Positions 16,650 through 25,378 of a stretch of 39,596 nucleotides of DNA are shown piece by piece. Position numbers and translations under genes: made by a program. The stretch comes from Paenacidovorax caeni. GTDB taxonomy: Bacteria > Pseudomonadota > Gammaproteobacteria > Burkholderiales > Burkholderiaceae_C. The stretch spans positions 1 to 39,596 of the forward strand of contig NZ_CYIG01000035.1 in NCBI RefSeq assembly GCF_001298675.1, read 5' to 3'. A model generated the notes under the pieces. That model was not told the DNA's origin. It saw only the letters and a program-made list of their open reading frames with translations, and made no database searches. The first letter of the stretch is position 1, and each line of letters begins with the position of its first letter.

Positions 16650-18209
16650 ATGAGCACCACCATCCGGTACCACGACCTCGTGGAATCGATTGCTGCCTCC
16701 CTGCAGTACATCAGCTACTACCATCCTGCGGACTACATCCAGCACCTGGCCCGCGCTTACGAGCGTGAGCAGAGCCCGGCCGCCAAGGATGCGATGGCGC
16801 AGATCCTCACCAACAGCAAGATGAGCGCTACGGGCCACCGCCCGATCTGCCAGGACACGGGCATCGTGAACGTGTTCCTGAAGATCGGCATGGGCGTGCG
16901 CTTCGAGGGCTTTGCCGCTGACCAGAGCCTGGAAGACGCCATCAACGAAGGCGTGCGCCGTGGCTACAACCACCCTGACAACACGCTGCGCGCCTCGGTC
17001 GTCGCGGACCCCCAGTTCGCCCGCAAGAACACCAAGGACAACACGCCAGCCGTCATCAGCGTGCAGATCGTGCCCGGCGACAAGCTGGACGTGACCGTGG
17101 CCGCCAAGGGCGGCGGCAGCGAGAACAAGTCCAAGATGGTCATGATGAACCCCAGCGACAACCTGGTGGACTGGGTGCTCAAGACCGTGCCCACCATGGG
17201 CGCCGGCTGGTGCCCGCCGGGCATGCTGGGCATCGGCATCGGTGGCACGGCTGAAAAGGCAGTGCTGCTGGCCAAGGAAAGCCTGATGGAAGATCTGGAC
17301 ATGTACGAGCTGCAAGCCAAGGCGGCGCGCGGCGAGAAGCTCGACCAGGTCGAAGAGCTGCGCCTGGAGCTGTATGAAAAGGTCAACGCCCTGGGCATTG
17401 GCGCGCAGGGCTTGGGCGGCCTGTCCACGGTGCTGGACATCAAGATCAAGATGTACCCCACGCACGCGGCCAGCAAGCCTGTGGCCATGATCCCCAACTG
17501 CGCGGCCACGCGCCACGCGCACTTCGTGATGGACGGTTCCGGCCCGGTGTACCTGGAGGCGCCGAGTCTCGACCTGTGGCCGAAGATCGACTGGGAGCCG
17601 GACTACAACAAGTCCAAGCGCGTTGATCTGAACACCCTGACCAAGGAAGAGGTGGCCAGTTGGAAGCCTGGCGATACCCTGCTGCTCAACGGCAAGATGC
17701 TCACCGGCCGCGATGCCGCCCATAAGCGCATCCAGGACATGCTGGCCAAGGGCGAAAAGCTGCCGGTGGACTTCACCAACCGCGTGATCTACTACGTGGG
17801 TCCTGTCGATCCGGTGAAGGACGAGGCCGTGGGCCCCGCCGGCCCCACCACTGCCACGCGCATGGACAAGTTCACCGACATGATGCTGGAAAAGACCGGC
17901 CTGATCGCCATGATTGGCAAGGCAGAGCGCGGCCCCGTTGCCATCGAGAGCATCAAGAACCACAAGAGTGCCTACCTGATGGCCGTGGGCGGCGCGGCCT
18001 ACCTGGTCAGTAAGGCCATCAAGCATGCCAAGGTCGTTGGATTCGAAGATCTGGGTATGGAGGCCATTTACGAGTTTGATGTGGTTGACATGCCTGTGAC
18101 CGTGGCGGTAGACGCAGGTGGCACCAGCGCCCACATCACCGGCCCGGCGGAGTGGAGCAAGCGCATCGCCAGCGGAGAGTTCAAGGGCATTGAAGTGAAG
18201 TCGATCTGA
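16650..18209 (+). CDS. fumA: Fumarate hydratase, class I (iron-sulfur)
   Basis: This is a 519-residue class I fumarase interconverting fumarate and malate in the TCA cycle, with an oxygen-sensitive [4Fe-4S] cluster. Likely cluster cysteines are Cys67 in TGHRPICQDTG and two others in GAGWCPPGMLGIG and PNCAATRH. The N-terminal alpha region (about 1-290) is followed by the beta domain with GPAGPTTATRMD and GLIAMIGKAERGP. The length and single-chain arrangement fit FumA/FumB-type enzymes rather than two-subunit fumarases. The ATG at 16650 gives MSTTIRYHDLVESIA, the family N-terminus. A strong terminator follows, so the gene is probably transcribed alone. Confidence 0.95.
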   Translation: MSTTIRYHDLVESIAASLQYISYYHPADYIQHLARAYEREQSPAAKDAMAQILTNSKMSATGHRPICQDTGIVNVFLKIGMGVRFEGFAADQSLEDAINEGVRRGYNHPDNTLRASVVADPQFARKNTKDNTPAVISVQIVPGDKLDVTVAAKGGGSENKSKMVMMNPSDNLVDWVLKTVPTMGAGWCPPGMLGIGIGGTAEKAVLLAKESLMEDLDMYELQAKAARGEKLDQVEELRLELYEKVNALGIGAQGLGGLSTVLDIKIKMYPTHAASKPVAMIPNCAATRHAHFVMDGSGPVYLEAPSLDLWPKIDWEPDYNKSKRVDLNTLTKEEVASWKPGDTLLLNGKMLTGRDAAHKRIQDMLAKGEKLPVDFTNRVIYYVGPVDPVKDEAVGPAGPTTATRMDKFTDMMLEKTGLIAMIGKAERGPVAIESIKNHKSAYLMAVGGAAYLVSKAIKHAKVVGFEDLGMEAIYEFDVVDMPVTVAVDAGGTSAHITGPAEWSKRIASGEFKGIEVKSI

Positions 18210-18231
18210 CGCGGCATTTCTCTTCCCATCG

Positions 18232-18266
18232 AAAAACAAAACCGCCTCTAGGGCGGTTTTGTTTTT
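18232..18266. terminator. Intrinsic terminator after fumarase
   Basis: The stem ACAAAACCGCC / GGCGGTTTTGT has a five-base loop (TCTAG). It is extended by A-T pairs on both sides and ends in a T-run. The A-run before and T-run after mean it could also work in the opposite direction, but no minus-strand gene ends here. Confidence 0.92.
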
Positions 18267-18418
18267 TAGGCGGTCGAGTGGACTTGTATGCCGGTGCTGC
18301 CACGCCGGTCGGTTGTGCATGGATAGGCGGGGTGACGCGGCACGATCAAGATGTTTGGCAGGCCTGCGTACGACGCTACCATCGCGGTCTTTGGCTGAAA
18401 CCCCTAGGAGTGTTTTGT

Positions 18419-18787
18419 ATGACCCTCGACACCGCAGCATCCCCCGCGCCCACCTGGACGGTTGTGTGCTTGTGTGCGGGTTGGTGTGGCGTCTGCCGTG
18501 AGTACCGCGCCGTTTTCGATGCGCTGGCTGCGGCGCATCCGCAGGTGCGTTTCGACTGGGTGGATGTCGAGGACGAGGAGGCGCTGGTGGGCGATGTCGA
18601 TGTTGAAACTTTCCCCACGCTCCTGATTGCCGATGCCCGGCAGGCCTATTTTTTCGGCCCGCTGTTGCCGCAGGCGGGCGTGCTGGAGCGGCTGCTGGTC
18701 AATCTGCAGCGCGACGCTTGCGCTTCCGAAGGGGCGTCGGCCGAGGCGCAGGCGCTGTGGCAGCGCCTGCACACAGCACGTGGATAA
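18419..18787 (+). CDS. Thioredoxin-like protein (WCGVC)
   Basis: This 122-residue protein has a thioredoxin fold. WTVVCLCAGWCGVCREY carries the redox motif CGVC (about residues 24-27) and VETFPTLLI carries the cis-proline. The strand/helix pattern between them is normal. It has no signal peptide or membrane helix, so a cytoplasmic disulfide reductase or redox adaptor is likely; the partner is unknown. The start is fixed by AGGAG at 18406-18410, eight bases before the ATG; the longer open frame upstream has no family similarity. It lies between the fumarase terminator and the rimP operon promoter, so it is probably monocistronic. Confidence 0.82.
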   Translation: MTLDTAASPAPTWTVVCLCAGWCGVCREYRAVFDALAAAHPQVRFDWVDVEDEEALVGDVDVETFPTLLIADARQAYFFGPLLPQAGVLERLLVNLQRDACASEGASAEAQALWQRLHTARG

Positions 18788-18801
18788 ATGGGGGCTGGTC
18801 T

Positions 18802-18830
18802 TTGCCAAAGAATGCGCAAAAGGATACAAT
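18802..18830 (+). promoter_or_regulatory. Sigma-70 promoter of the rimP-nusA-infB operon
   Basis: A -35 box TTGCCA (18802-18807) and -10 box TACAAT (18825-18830) are separated by exactly 17 bases, close to the sigma-70 consensus. The start site would fall near 18837, a few bases before the leader hairpin at 18841-18882, giving a 5' leader of about 145 bases before the rimP start codon. Confidence 0.75.
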
Positions 18831-18840
18831 GCGAATCTCA

Positions 18841-18882
18841 CGACCAAACGGGCGGGTACCAACCGCCCGTTTTTTTTGGTCG
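18841..18882 (+). terminator. Terminator-like leader hairpin upstream of rimP
   Basis: The stem ACGGGCGG / CCGCCCGT has a seven-base loop and is followed at once by eight T. The flanks CGACCAAA / TTTGGTCG can pair as an outer stem. It lies directly downstream of the promoter start site and 100 bases before rimP. It is therefore a candidate premature terminator (attenuator) rather than the end of the thioredoxin gene alone, although it could serve both. Terminators before rimP are known as candidate attenuators in other proteobacteria. Confidence 0.8.
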
Positions 18883-18981
18883 AATGGATTGTGGAGCTCG
18901 AAGCAGTCAAAGCCCGGGAAAAGAGAACCAGGGTTTGGGCGGCTGTCGGGTTTTTCGTATTGGTAGGAACGAATCGAACCC

Positions 18982-19572
18982 GTGGCATTGCAGCAAATCG
19001 TTGAACAAACCGTGGCCGGACTGGGTTACGACCTGGTGGAAATTGAGCGTTCTGCCGGGGGGCTGCTGCGCATCACGATCGACTGGCCCTGGCAGCCGCC
19101 TGTGGAAGGCGCGCCTGCGCTGCCAGAGCAGTTCGTTACGGTCGAAGACTGCGAAAAAGTCACGCGCCAGCTGCAATTCGCCTTGGAAGTCGATAACGTC
19201 GATTACAAGCGCTTGGAAGTCTCCTCTCCGGGGATCGATCGGCCGCTGCGCAATGAACTGGATTTCGAGCGTTTCACCGGCGAAGTCATCGATATCACGT
19301 TGAAGGCCCCCATGGGGGCTGCTGCTGCCGGCCAGGTTAGCGCCAATCGTAAGAAATTTCGTGGCCAGCTCTCCCGTGCTGAGTTCGGGGGCTGGCAGAT
19401 CGTCTGGAGTGACGAGCCGCCCCTGAAGCCGGGGCAGAAGGTCAGCAAGAAGCGTGTGCCTGCGCCGCTGCAGGTGCTCGGGTTCACGCTTGATGAGCTG
19501 CGCGAGGCGCGCCTAGCGCCCATCGTTGATTTCAAGGGCCGCGGCGCCAAGAAAGTGCCGGAGCAAGGCTAG
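18982..19572 (+). CDS. rimP: Ribosome maturation factor RimP
   Basis: This 196-residue cytoplasmic protein is needed for late 30S subunit assembly. The N-terminal domain contains GYDLVEIERSAGGLLRITID and VEDCEKVTRQL. The core motif LEVSSPGIDRPL (about residues 77-88) is the family signature. The C-terminal SH3-like domain ends near DFKGRG. The start is a GTG at 18982 giving MALQQIVEQTV; AGGAA lies 12-13 bases upstream, a little far. It is first in the operon rimP-nusA-infB-rbfA-truB-typA and is preceded by the promoter and leader hairpin described above. It is slightly longer than the enterobacterial protein (about 150), mainly through a Lys-rich insertion near residues 110-160. Confidence 0.95.
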   Translation: MALQQIVEQTVAGLGYDLVEIERSAGGLLRITIDWPWQPPVEGAPALPEQFVTVEDCEKVTRQLQFALEVDNVDYKRLEVSSPGIDRPLRNELDFERFTGEVIDITLKAPMGAAAAGQVSANRKKFRGQLSRAEFGGWQIVWSDEPPLKPGQKVSKKRVPAPLQVLGFTLDELREARLAPIVDFKGRGAKKVPEQG

Positions 19573-19646
19573 TCGTCAAAAAGCATGGGGTGATCGGCTG
19601 GGTGCGGCTGGCGCCCGGGTGATTGGAAAAATAGGAGAGTCGTCGC

Positions 19647-21131
19647 ATGAATCGCGAACTGTTGATGCTGGTCGAGGCCATTTCGCGCGAGAAAAACGTC
19701 GAGCGCGACGTGGTCTTCGGGGCGGTGGAGCTGGCCCTGGCCCAGGCCACCAAGAAGCTGTACGAGGGTGAAGTGGACATTCGCGTGTCCATCGACCGCG
19801 ACAGTGGCAACTATGAGACTTTCCGTCGCTGGCTGGTCGTGCCCGACGATGCGGGCTTGCAGAATCCTGATGCTGAAGAACTGCTGATGGATGCGCAAGA
19901 GCGTGTCGATGGCATCCAGGTGGGCGAGTACATCGAAGAGACCATCGAGTCGCTGCCGATCGGCCGCATTGGCGCCATGGCTGCCAAGCAGGTCATCCTG
20001 CAGAAAATCCGTGATGCTGAGCGCGAGATGCTGCTCAACGACTTCATGAGCCGTGGTGAGCGCATTTTCACAGGTACCGTCAAGCGCATGGATAAGGGCG
20101 ACATCATCGTCGAGTCCGGCCGTGTCGAGGGGCGCCTGCGCCGTTCGGAGATGATTCCGAAGGAAAACCTGCGTAATGGCGACCGCGTGCGCGCCATGAT
20201 CATGGAGGTGGATCTCACGCTGCGCGGCGCGCCCATCATCTTGTCGCGTGCGGCGCCAGAGTTCATGATCGAGCTGTTCCGCAACGAAGTTCCCGAGATC
20301 GAGCAGGGTCTGCTGGAGATCAAGAACTGCGCGCGTGACCCGGGCAGCCGTGCCAAGATTGCTGTGCTGAGCCACGATAAGCGTGTCGATCCGATCGGTA
20401 CGTGCGTTGGTGTGCGCGGCACGCGCGTCAATGCGGTGACCAACGAGCTCGCGGGCGAGCGTGTGGACATCGTTCTGTGGAGCGAGGATCCTGCGCAGTT
20501 CGTTATTGGTGCGCTGGCGCCTGCCAACGTGCAGTCCATCGTTGTTGATGAGGAGAAGCACGCCATGGACGTGGTGGTGGACGAGGAAAACCTCGCCATC
20601 GCCATCGGCCGTGGGGGGCAAAACGTGCGTCTGGCGTCCGACCTCACTGGCTGGAAAATCAACATCATGGATGCGGCCGAATCGGCACAGAAGCAGGCCG
20701 AGGAAACCAGCGCCACGCGCAAGCTGTTCATGGAAAAGCTAGATGTGGACGAGGAAATCGCCGACATCCTGATTGCCGAAGGTTTCGAGAGCCTTGAGGA
20801 AGTGGCCTATGTGCCGCTGCAGGAGATGCTCGATATCGAGAGCTTTGACGAAGACACCGTCAACGAGCTGCGTGCGCGTGCCAAGGACGCACTGCTCACG
20901 CTGGAAATTGCACGCGAGGAAAGCGTGGGTAGCGCGTCGCAAGATCTGCGTGATCTTGAAGGCCTGACACCGGACTTGCTGGCCAAGCTGGCTGCGGGCG
21001 GTGTGCACACGCGCGACGACCTGGCCGATCTGGCCATTGATGAGCTGACCGAACTGACCGGCCAGTCCGCCGAAGATGCGAAAGCCCTGATCCTGAAGGC
21101 GCGCGAGCACTGGTTCACGGGGCAAGAGTAA
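19647..21131 (+). CDS. nusA: Transcription elongation/termination factor NusA
   Basis: This 494-residue factor binds RNA polymerase and nascent RNA and modulates pausing, termination and antitermination. Domains in order are the N-terminal polymerase-binding domain (1-130, [23 protein letters not shown]), S1 (about 135-200), KH1 and KH2 (about 200-345, [16 protein letters not shown] and [12 protein letters not shown]), and two C-terminal acidic helix-hairpin-helix repeats (about 365-490). The length matches proteobacterial NusA with both repeats. A good AGGAG precedes the ATG. It lies 74 bp after rimP and 24 bp before infB. NusA could act on the leader hairpin of its own operon; that is inference. 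Confidence 0.97.
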   Translation: MNRELLMLVEAISREKNVERDVVFGAVELALAQATKKLYEGEVDIRVSIDRDSGNYETFRRWLVVPDDAGLQNPDAEELLMDAQERVDGIQVGEYIEETIESLPIGRIGAMAAKQVILQKIRDAEREMLLNDFMSRGERIFTGTVKRMDKGDIIVESGRVEGRLRRSEMIPKENLRNGDRVRAMIMEVDLTLRGAPIILSRAAPEFMIELFRNEVPEIEQGLLEIKNCARDPGSRAKIAVLSHDKRVDPIGTCVGVRGTRVNAVTNELAGERVDIVLWSEDPAQFVIGALAPANVQSIVVDEEKHAMDVVVDEENLAIAIGRGGQNVRLASDLTGWKINIMDAAESAQKQAEETSATRKLFMEKLDVDEEIADILIAEGFESLEEVAYVPLQEMLDIESFDEDTVNELRARAKDALLTLEIAREESVGSASQDLRDLEGLTPDLLAKLAAGGVHTRDDLADLAIDELTELTGQSAEDAKALILKAREHWFTGQE

Positions 21132-21155
21132 AGGTCAGGGAGGTACGTACCGAAT

Positions 21156-23987
21156 ATGTCGATGAATACTGTCGCCGAGTTTGCCGCTGAACTCAAAAAA
21201 TCGCCGGAAACCCTCCTGGAGCAGCTCAAGGCTGCCGGGGTGGTCAAGGCTTCCTCGCAGGATGCCCTGACCGAGCCTGACAAGCAGAAGCTGCTCGCCT
21301 ACCTGCAGGCCAGCCATGGCACAGCCGAGCGCAAGAAGATCACGTTGGTCAAGAAATCCACCAGTGAGATCAAGCAGGCCGATGCCACAGGCCGTGCGCG
21401 CACGATCCAGGTCGAGGTGCGCAAGAAGCGCACGCTCATCAAGCGTGATGAGGCCGATACCGATGTTCCGGGTGCCGTAGAGCAGGACGCCGCGCCGTCG
21501 CAGGAAGACCAGGAGCTGGTGCGCCGCGAGGAAGAGGCACGCCGCCAGGCTGAGTCGATCCGCCGCCAGGAAGAAGAGCTGGTGGAGCAGCGCCGCGAAC
21601 GCGAGGAACGTGAGCGGCGCGAACGCGAGGCCGAGGAACGTGCTGCCGCCTACGCTGCGCAGGAAGCGCAGAAGAAGGCCCAGGCCAATGCCGCCCGTGA
21701 GGAAGCGCAGCAACAGGCCGTTGCCGAGGCTTCGGCTCGTGCTGCTGCCCAGGCCGAGGCCCGGGCAAAGGCTGAAGCCGAGTCCCAGGCCCGTGCCGCA
21801 GAGGAATCTGCACGCGCCAAGGACCTGGACGAACGTCGCCGCAAGGCATTGGCCGAGGCTGAAGCCATCCGCGCCATGATGGCCGCGCCCAAGAAGGTGC
21901 TGGTGGCCAAGAAACCGGTGGAAGAGCCCAAGCCCGCGGCTGCGCCTGCGGCCGACGCCAAGAAGGGCACGCTGCACAAGCCGGCCGCAGGCAGCGCTGG
22001 TGCGCGCGCCGGTGCTCCGGCCGCTGCCCCCAGCGGTGCAGGCAAGGAGGTCAAGTCTGCCAAGCTGTCGTCCAGCTGGGCCAACGACACCGCCAAAAAG
22101 AAGGAAATCAAGACCCGGGGCGATGCCAGTGGCGGCGTCGGGCGCAACAGCTGGCGCGGTGGTCCGCGTGGCCGCCGTGGCAATGACCGCGATGAGCGCC
22201 AGCACCAGCAAGCCGCGCCGGTCGAGGCACGCATTATCGAAGTGCATGTCCCCGAGACCATCACCGTGGCCGAACTGGCGCACAAGATGGCCATCAAGGC
22301 CAGCGAGGTGATCAAGGCACTGATGAAGATGGGCCAGATGGTCACCATCAACCAGCCGCTGGACCAGGACACGGCCATGATCGTGGTCGAGGAAATGGGC
22401 CACAAGGCCGTGGTGGCTGCCTTGGACGATCCGGAGGCCTTTACCGCCGAGGAAGTGTCGGGCCAGCAGGCCGAGCTGCTGCCGCGCGCTCCGGTGGTTA
22501 CCGTGATGGGCCACGTGGACCACGGCAAGACCTCGCTGCTGGACTACATCCGCCGCTCCAAGGTGGCCGTGGGCGAGGCCGGCGGCATTACGCAGCACAT
22601 TGGCGCTTACCACGTCGAGACGCCGCGCGGTGTGGTGTCGTTCCTCGACACCCCCGGTCACGAGGCCTTCACGGCCATGCGTGCCCGTGGTGCCCAGGCG
22701 ACGGACATCGTCATTCTGGTGTGCGCGGCCGACGACGGCGTGATGCCCCAGACGCGCGAAGCCATCAAGCACGCCAAAGCGGCGAAGGTGCCGATCGTTG
22801 TCGCTATTACCAAGGCCGACAAGCACGAAGCCAATCCTGAAAAGGTCAAGCAGGAGCTGGTGGCCGAGGAGGTGGTGCCCGAAGAGTACGGTGGCGACTC
22901 GCCTTTCGTGGCTGTTTCCAGCAAAACCGGTATGGGCATCGACGAGCTGCTGGAGCAGGTGCTGCTGCAGGCCGAAGTGCTTGAACTGAAGGCCCCGGTG
23001 GATGCCATGGCCAAGGGCCTGGTGATCGAGGCCCAGCTCGACAAGGGCCGTGGCCCTGTGGCCACGGTGCTGGTGCAGTCCGGCACGCTCAAGGTCGGCG
23101 ACGTGGTGCTGGCCGGCCAGACCTATGGCCGCGTGCGCGCCATGAACGACGAAAACGGCAAAGCGACGAAATCGGCGGGCCCTTCCATTCCCGTGGAAAT
23201 CCAGGGCCTGTCGGAAGTGCCGCAGGCTGGCGATGAGTTCATGGTGCTGTCCGATGAGCGACGCGCCCGTGAAATCGCGACCTACCGTGCTGGCAAGTTC
23301 CGTAACACCAAGCTGGCCAAGCAGCAGGCCGCCAAGCTGGAGAACGTCTTTGCCGAAATGCAGGCGGGCGAGGTGCAGACCCTGCCCATCATCATCAAGG
23401 CCGACGTGCAGGGCTCGCAGGAAGCGCTGGCCGCCTCGCTGCTCAAGCTCTCGACCGACGAGGTGCGCGTGCAGCTGGTGTACGCCGGCGTGGGTGGTAT
23501 CAGCGAGAGCGACGTGAACCTGGCCATCGCCTCCAAGGCACTGATCATCGGCTTCAACGTGCGTGCCGACGCCAACGCCCGCAAGGCCGCAGAGACCAAC
23601 GACGTTCAGCTGAACTACTACAACATCATCTACGACGCAGTGGATGACCTGAAGGCGGCGATGTCCGGCATGCTGGCCCCCGAGCAGCGCGAGGAAGCCC
23701 TCGGTACCGCCGAGATCCGCACGGTGTTCGTGGCCTCCAAGATCGGCACGGTGGCGGGTTCGTACATCACGTCGGGCCAGGTCACGCGCGGCTGCCGTTT
23801 CCGCCTGCTGCGCGACAACGTCGTCATCTACACGGGCGAGGTCGAGTCGGTGCGCCGCATGAAGGACGACGTCAAGGAAGTCAAGGAAGGCTTCGAGTGC
23901 GGTATCAAGCTCAAGAACTACAACGACATTCGCGAAGGCGATGTGCTGGAGCTCTTCGAGATCAAGGAAATCGCGCGGACCCTGTAA
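21156..23987 (+). CDS. infB: Translation initiation factor IF-2
   Basis: This 943-residue GTPase delivers fMet-tRNA to the 30S subunit and promotes subunit joining. It has an N-terminal IF2_N subdomain and then a highly charged Glu/Arg/Ala-rich coiled coil (about 115-250). A basic linker follows ([19 protein letters not shown]), then a second IF2_N-like domain at about 355-405. The G domain has GHVDHGKTS at about 452-460, DTPGHEAF and SSKTG. The G4 motif reads TKAD (about 552-555) where many IF-2 proteins have NKxD. Domains II, III and C2 complete the protein ([16 protein letters not shown]). The start at 21156 gives [24 protein letters not shown], the family N-terminus. rbfA begins three bases after the stop. 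Confidence 0.97.
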   Translation: MSMNTVAEFAAELKKSPETLLEQLKAAGVVKASSQDALTEPDKQKLLAYLQASHGTAERKKITLVKKSTSEIKQADATGRARTIQVEVRKKRTLIKRDEADTDVPGAVEQDAAPSQEDQELVRREEEARRQAESIRRQEEELVEQRREREERERREREAEERAAAYAAQEAQKKAQANAAREEAQQQAVAEASARAAAQAEARAKAEAESQARAAEESARAKDLDERRRKALAEAEAIRAMMAAPKKVLVAKKPVEEPKPAAAPAADAKKGTLHKPAAGSAGARAGAPAAAPSGAGKEVKSAKLSSSWANDTAKKKEIKTRGDASGGVGRNSWRGGPRGRRGNDRDERQHQQAAPVEARIIEVHVPETITVAELAHKMAIKASEVIKALMKMGQMVTINQPLDQDTAMIVVEEMGHKAVVAALDDPEAFTAEEVSGQQAELLPRAPVVTVMGHVDHGKTSLLDYIRRSKVAVGEAGGITQHIGAYHVETPRGVVSFLDTPGHEAFTAMRARGAQATDIVILVCAADDGVMPQTREAIKHAKAAKVPIVVAITKADKHEANPEKVKQELVAEEVVPEEYGGDSPFVAVSSKTGMGIDELLEQVLLQAEVLELKAPVDAMAKGLVIEAQLDKGRGPVATVLVQSGTLKVGDVVLAGQTYGRVRAMNDENGKATKSAGPSIPVEIQGLSEVPQAGDEFMVLSDERRAREIATYRAGKFRNTKLAKQQAAKLENVFAEMQAGEVQTLPIIIKADVQGSQEALAASLLKLSTDEVRVQLVYAGVGGISESDVNLAIASKALIIGFNVRADANARKAAETNDVQLNYYNIIYDAVDDLKAAMSGMLAPEQREEALGTAEIRTVFVASKIGTVAGSYITSGQVTRGCRFRLLRDNVVIYTGEVESVRRMKDDVKEVKEGFECGIKLKNYNDIREGDVLELFEIKEIARTL

Positions 23988-23990
23988 ACC

Positions 23991-24368
23991 ATGGCAGCGA
24001 AGAAATCCTCCACGCCGGGCCGCGGCTTCAAGGTCGCGGACCAGATCCAGCGCGATCTGTCCGAGCTGATCCGCGAGTTGAAAGACCCGCGGATCGGCAT
24101 GGTGACGCTGCAGGCCGTCGAGGTGACGCCCGATTACGCGCATGCCAAGGTGTTCTTCAGCGTCCTCATCGGCGATGCGGATGCCACCCAGGAGGCGCTG
24201 AACCAGGCCGCAGGCTTCCTGCGCAACGGCTTGTTCAAGCGCTTGCACATCCACACGGTGCCCACGCTGCATTTCCTGTTCGACCGCACCACTGAGCGCG
24301 CGGCCGACATGAATGCGCTGATCGCGCGCGCGGTCGCCTCTCGTTCCAAGGACGACGACGCAGCATGA
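23991..24368 (+). CDS. rbfA: 30S ribosome-binding factor A
   Basis: This 125-residue KH-like protein binds free 30S subunits and helps process 16S rRNA. Recognisable segments are [14 protein letters not shown]-like [20 protein letters not shown], the conserved [17 protein letters not shown], and [18 protein letters not shown] near residues 80-97. The length is typical. It begins three bases after infB and its TGA overlaps the truB ATG (24365-24368), so translation of the set is probably coupled. Confidence 0.95.
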   Translation: MAAKKSSTPGRGFKVADQIQRDLSELIRELKDPRIGMVTLQAVEVTPDYAHAKVFFSVLIGDADATQEALNQAAGFLRNGLFKRLHIHTVPTLHFLFDRTTERAADMNALIARAVASRSKDDDAA

Positions 24369-25366
24369 CCGAACGCGCTCCCCGCATCCGGGTGCAGCGG
24401 CGCCCGGTGCACGGAGTGCTGCTGCTCGACAAACCCCTGGGTTTCTCCAGCAATGACGCCTTGCAGAAGGTGAAGTGGCTGCTGCGCGCCGAGAAGGCGG
24501 GCCACACCGGCACGCTGGACCCGCTGGCCAGTGGCGTGCTGCCGCTGTGCTTTGGTGCGGCCACGAAGTTCAGCCAGTTGCAGCTGGATGCGCCCAAGAC
24601 CTACGAGGCGATGGCCCTGCTTGGCGTGACCACCACCACGGGTGACGCCGAGGGCGAGGTGCTGCAGCGCCGTGAAGTGGATCCTGCCCAACTCACGCCT
24701 GAGCGCCTGGCCGCCGTGCAGGCGCAGTTCACCGGCGCCATCCGCCAGGTGCCGCCGATGCACAGCGCCCTGAAGAAGGACGGCAAGGCGCTGTACGAGT
24801 ACGCGCGCGCTGGCGTTGAAGTGGAGCGGCCCGCGCGCGATGTCGAGATTTATGCATTGAATCTGGCGCTAGCCCAATCTGAGCAAGCGCAGCCAGCTAT
24901 CAAAATCAGAGTTCAGTGCAGCAAGGGCACCTACATCCGCACCCTGGGCGAGGACATTGGCCAAGCGCTGGGTTGCGGTGCGCACCTTACCTTTTTACGC
25001 CGCGTCGAAACCGGCGGTATTGGTGTGGAGCGCTGCGTCACGCTGGCACAGCTTGAGGCGATGACCGAAGAAGAGCGCCTGGCCTGCGTGCAGCCGGTGC
25101 AGAGCTTGCTGGCCGGTCATGCTGTGGTCACGCTGAATGAACAGGATGCGGGGCGTTTTCTCTCCGGCATGCGCCGGCGCGGGCCGTGGCCCGATGCCGG
25201 GGCCGTGGCCGTGTACGCGGAACACCCTCCCGCGCTGCTGGGTGTGGCCCATGCCCGGCAAGGCGAGCTGATTCCCGACCGCCTGCTCAGTCCCCTCGAA
25301 ATCCAACAAATCCTGCAAGGCCCACAAGGCGCCCCCTGTGGTACCGAACCCCCCAAGACACATTGA
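24365..25366 (+). CDS. truB: tRNA pseudouridine-55 synthase TruB
   Basis: This 333-residue enzyme makes pseudouridine 55 in the T-loop of tRNAs. The catalytic Asp is residue 52 in [32 protein letters not shown] opens the domain, and [15 protein letters not shown] is present in the second half. The C-terminal PUA-like domain is at about 250-320. Residues about 164-180 ([15 protein letters not shown]) are encoded by copy F of the dispersed palindrome and lie in a surface loop between IYAL and the CSKGTYIRT strand. Compared from memory with enterobacterial TruB, the loop seems a few residues longer. typA starts 12 bp behind the stop. Confidence 0.95.
   Translation: MTERAPRIRVQRRPVHGVLLLDKPLGFSSNDALQKVKWLLRAEKAGHTGTLDPLASGVLPLCFGAATKFSQLQLDAPKTYEAMALLGVTTTTGDAEGEVLQRREVDPAQLTPERLAAVQAQFTGAIRQVPPMHSALKKDGKALYEYARAGVEVERPARDVEIYALNLALAQSEQAQPAIKIRVQCSKGTYIRTLGEDIGQALGCGAHLTFLRRVETGGIGVERCVTLAQLEAMTEEERLACVQPVQSLLAGHAVVTLNEQDAGRFLSGMRRRGPWPDAGAVAVYAEHPPALLGVAHARQGELIPDRLLSPLEIQQILQGPQGAPCGTEPPKTH
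24854..24905 (-). repeat. Dispersed palindromic repeat, copy F (inside truB)
   Basis: The minus strand reads TTTTGATAGCTGGCTGCGCT, then TGCTCAGATTGGGCTAGCGC and CAGATTCAATGC. The first arm and flanking TTTTGATAGCTG match the intact extragenic copy J. The element is antisense to truB and keeps the frame open, encoding [14 protein letters not shown]. The return arm is shifted, so hairpin potential is partly lost. Confidence 0.7.
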
Positions 25367-25378
25367 AAGCCACCTGTT

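Noticed and set aside
18965-18985. tRNA T-arm-like sequence (GAATCGAACCC) before rimP, suggesting a tRNA gene as in E. coli
   Set aside because: No cloverleaf can be built around it on either strand; acceptor, D and anticodon arms are missing, and the rimP start codon lies inside it.
21135-24272. A 1045-codon open frame on the minus strand opposite infB, and other long antisense frames
   Set aside because: They mirror highly biased GC-rich codon usage on the other strand. Their translations are low-complexity (Gly/His/Leu/Arg-rich), with no family motifs, and infB is unmistakable.
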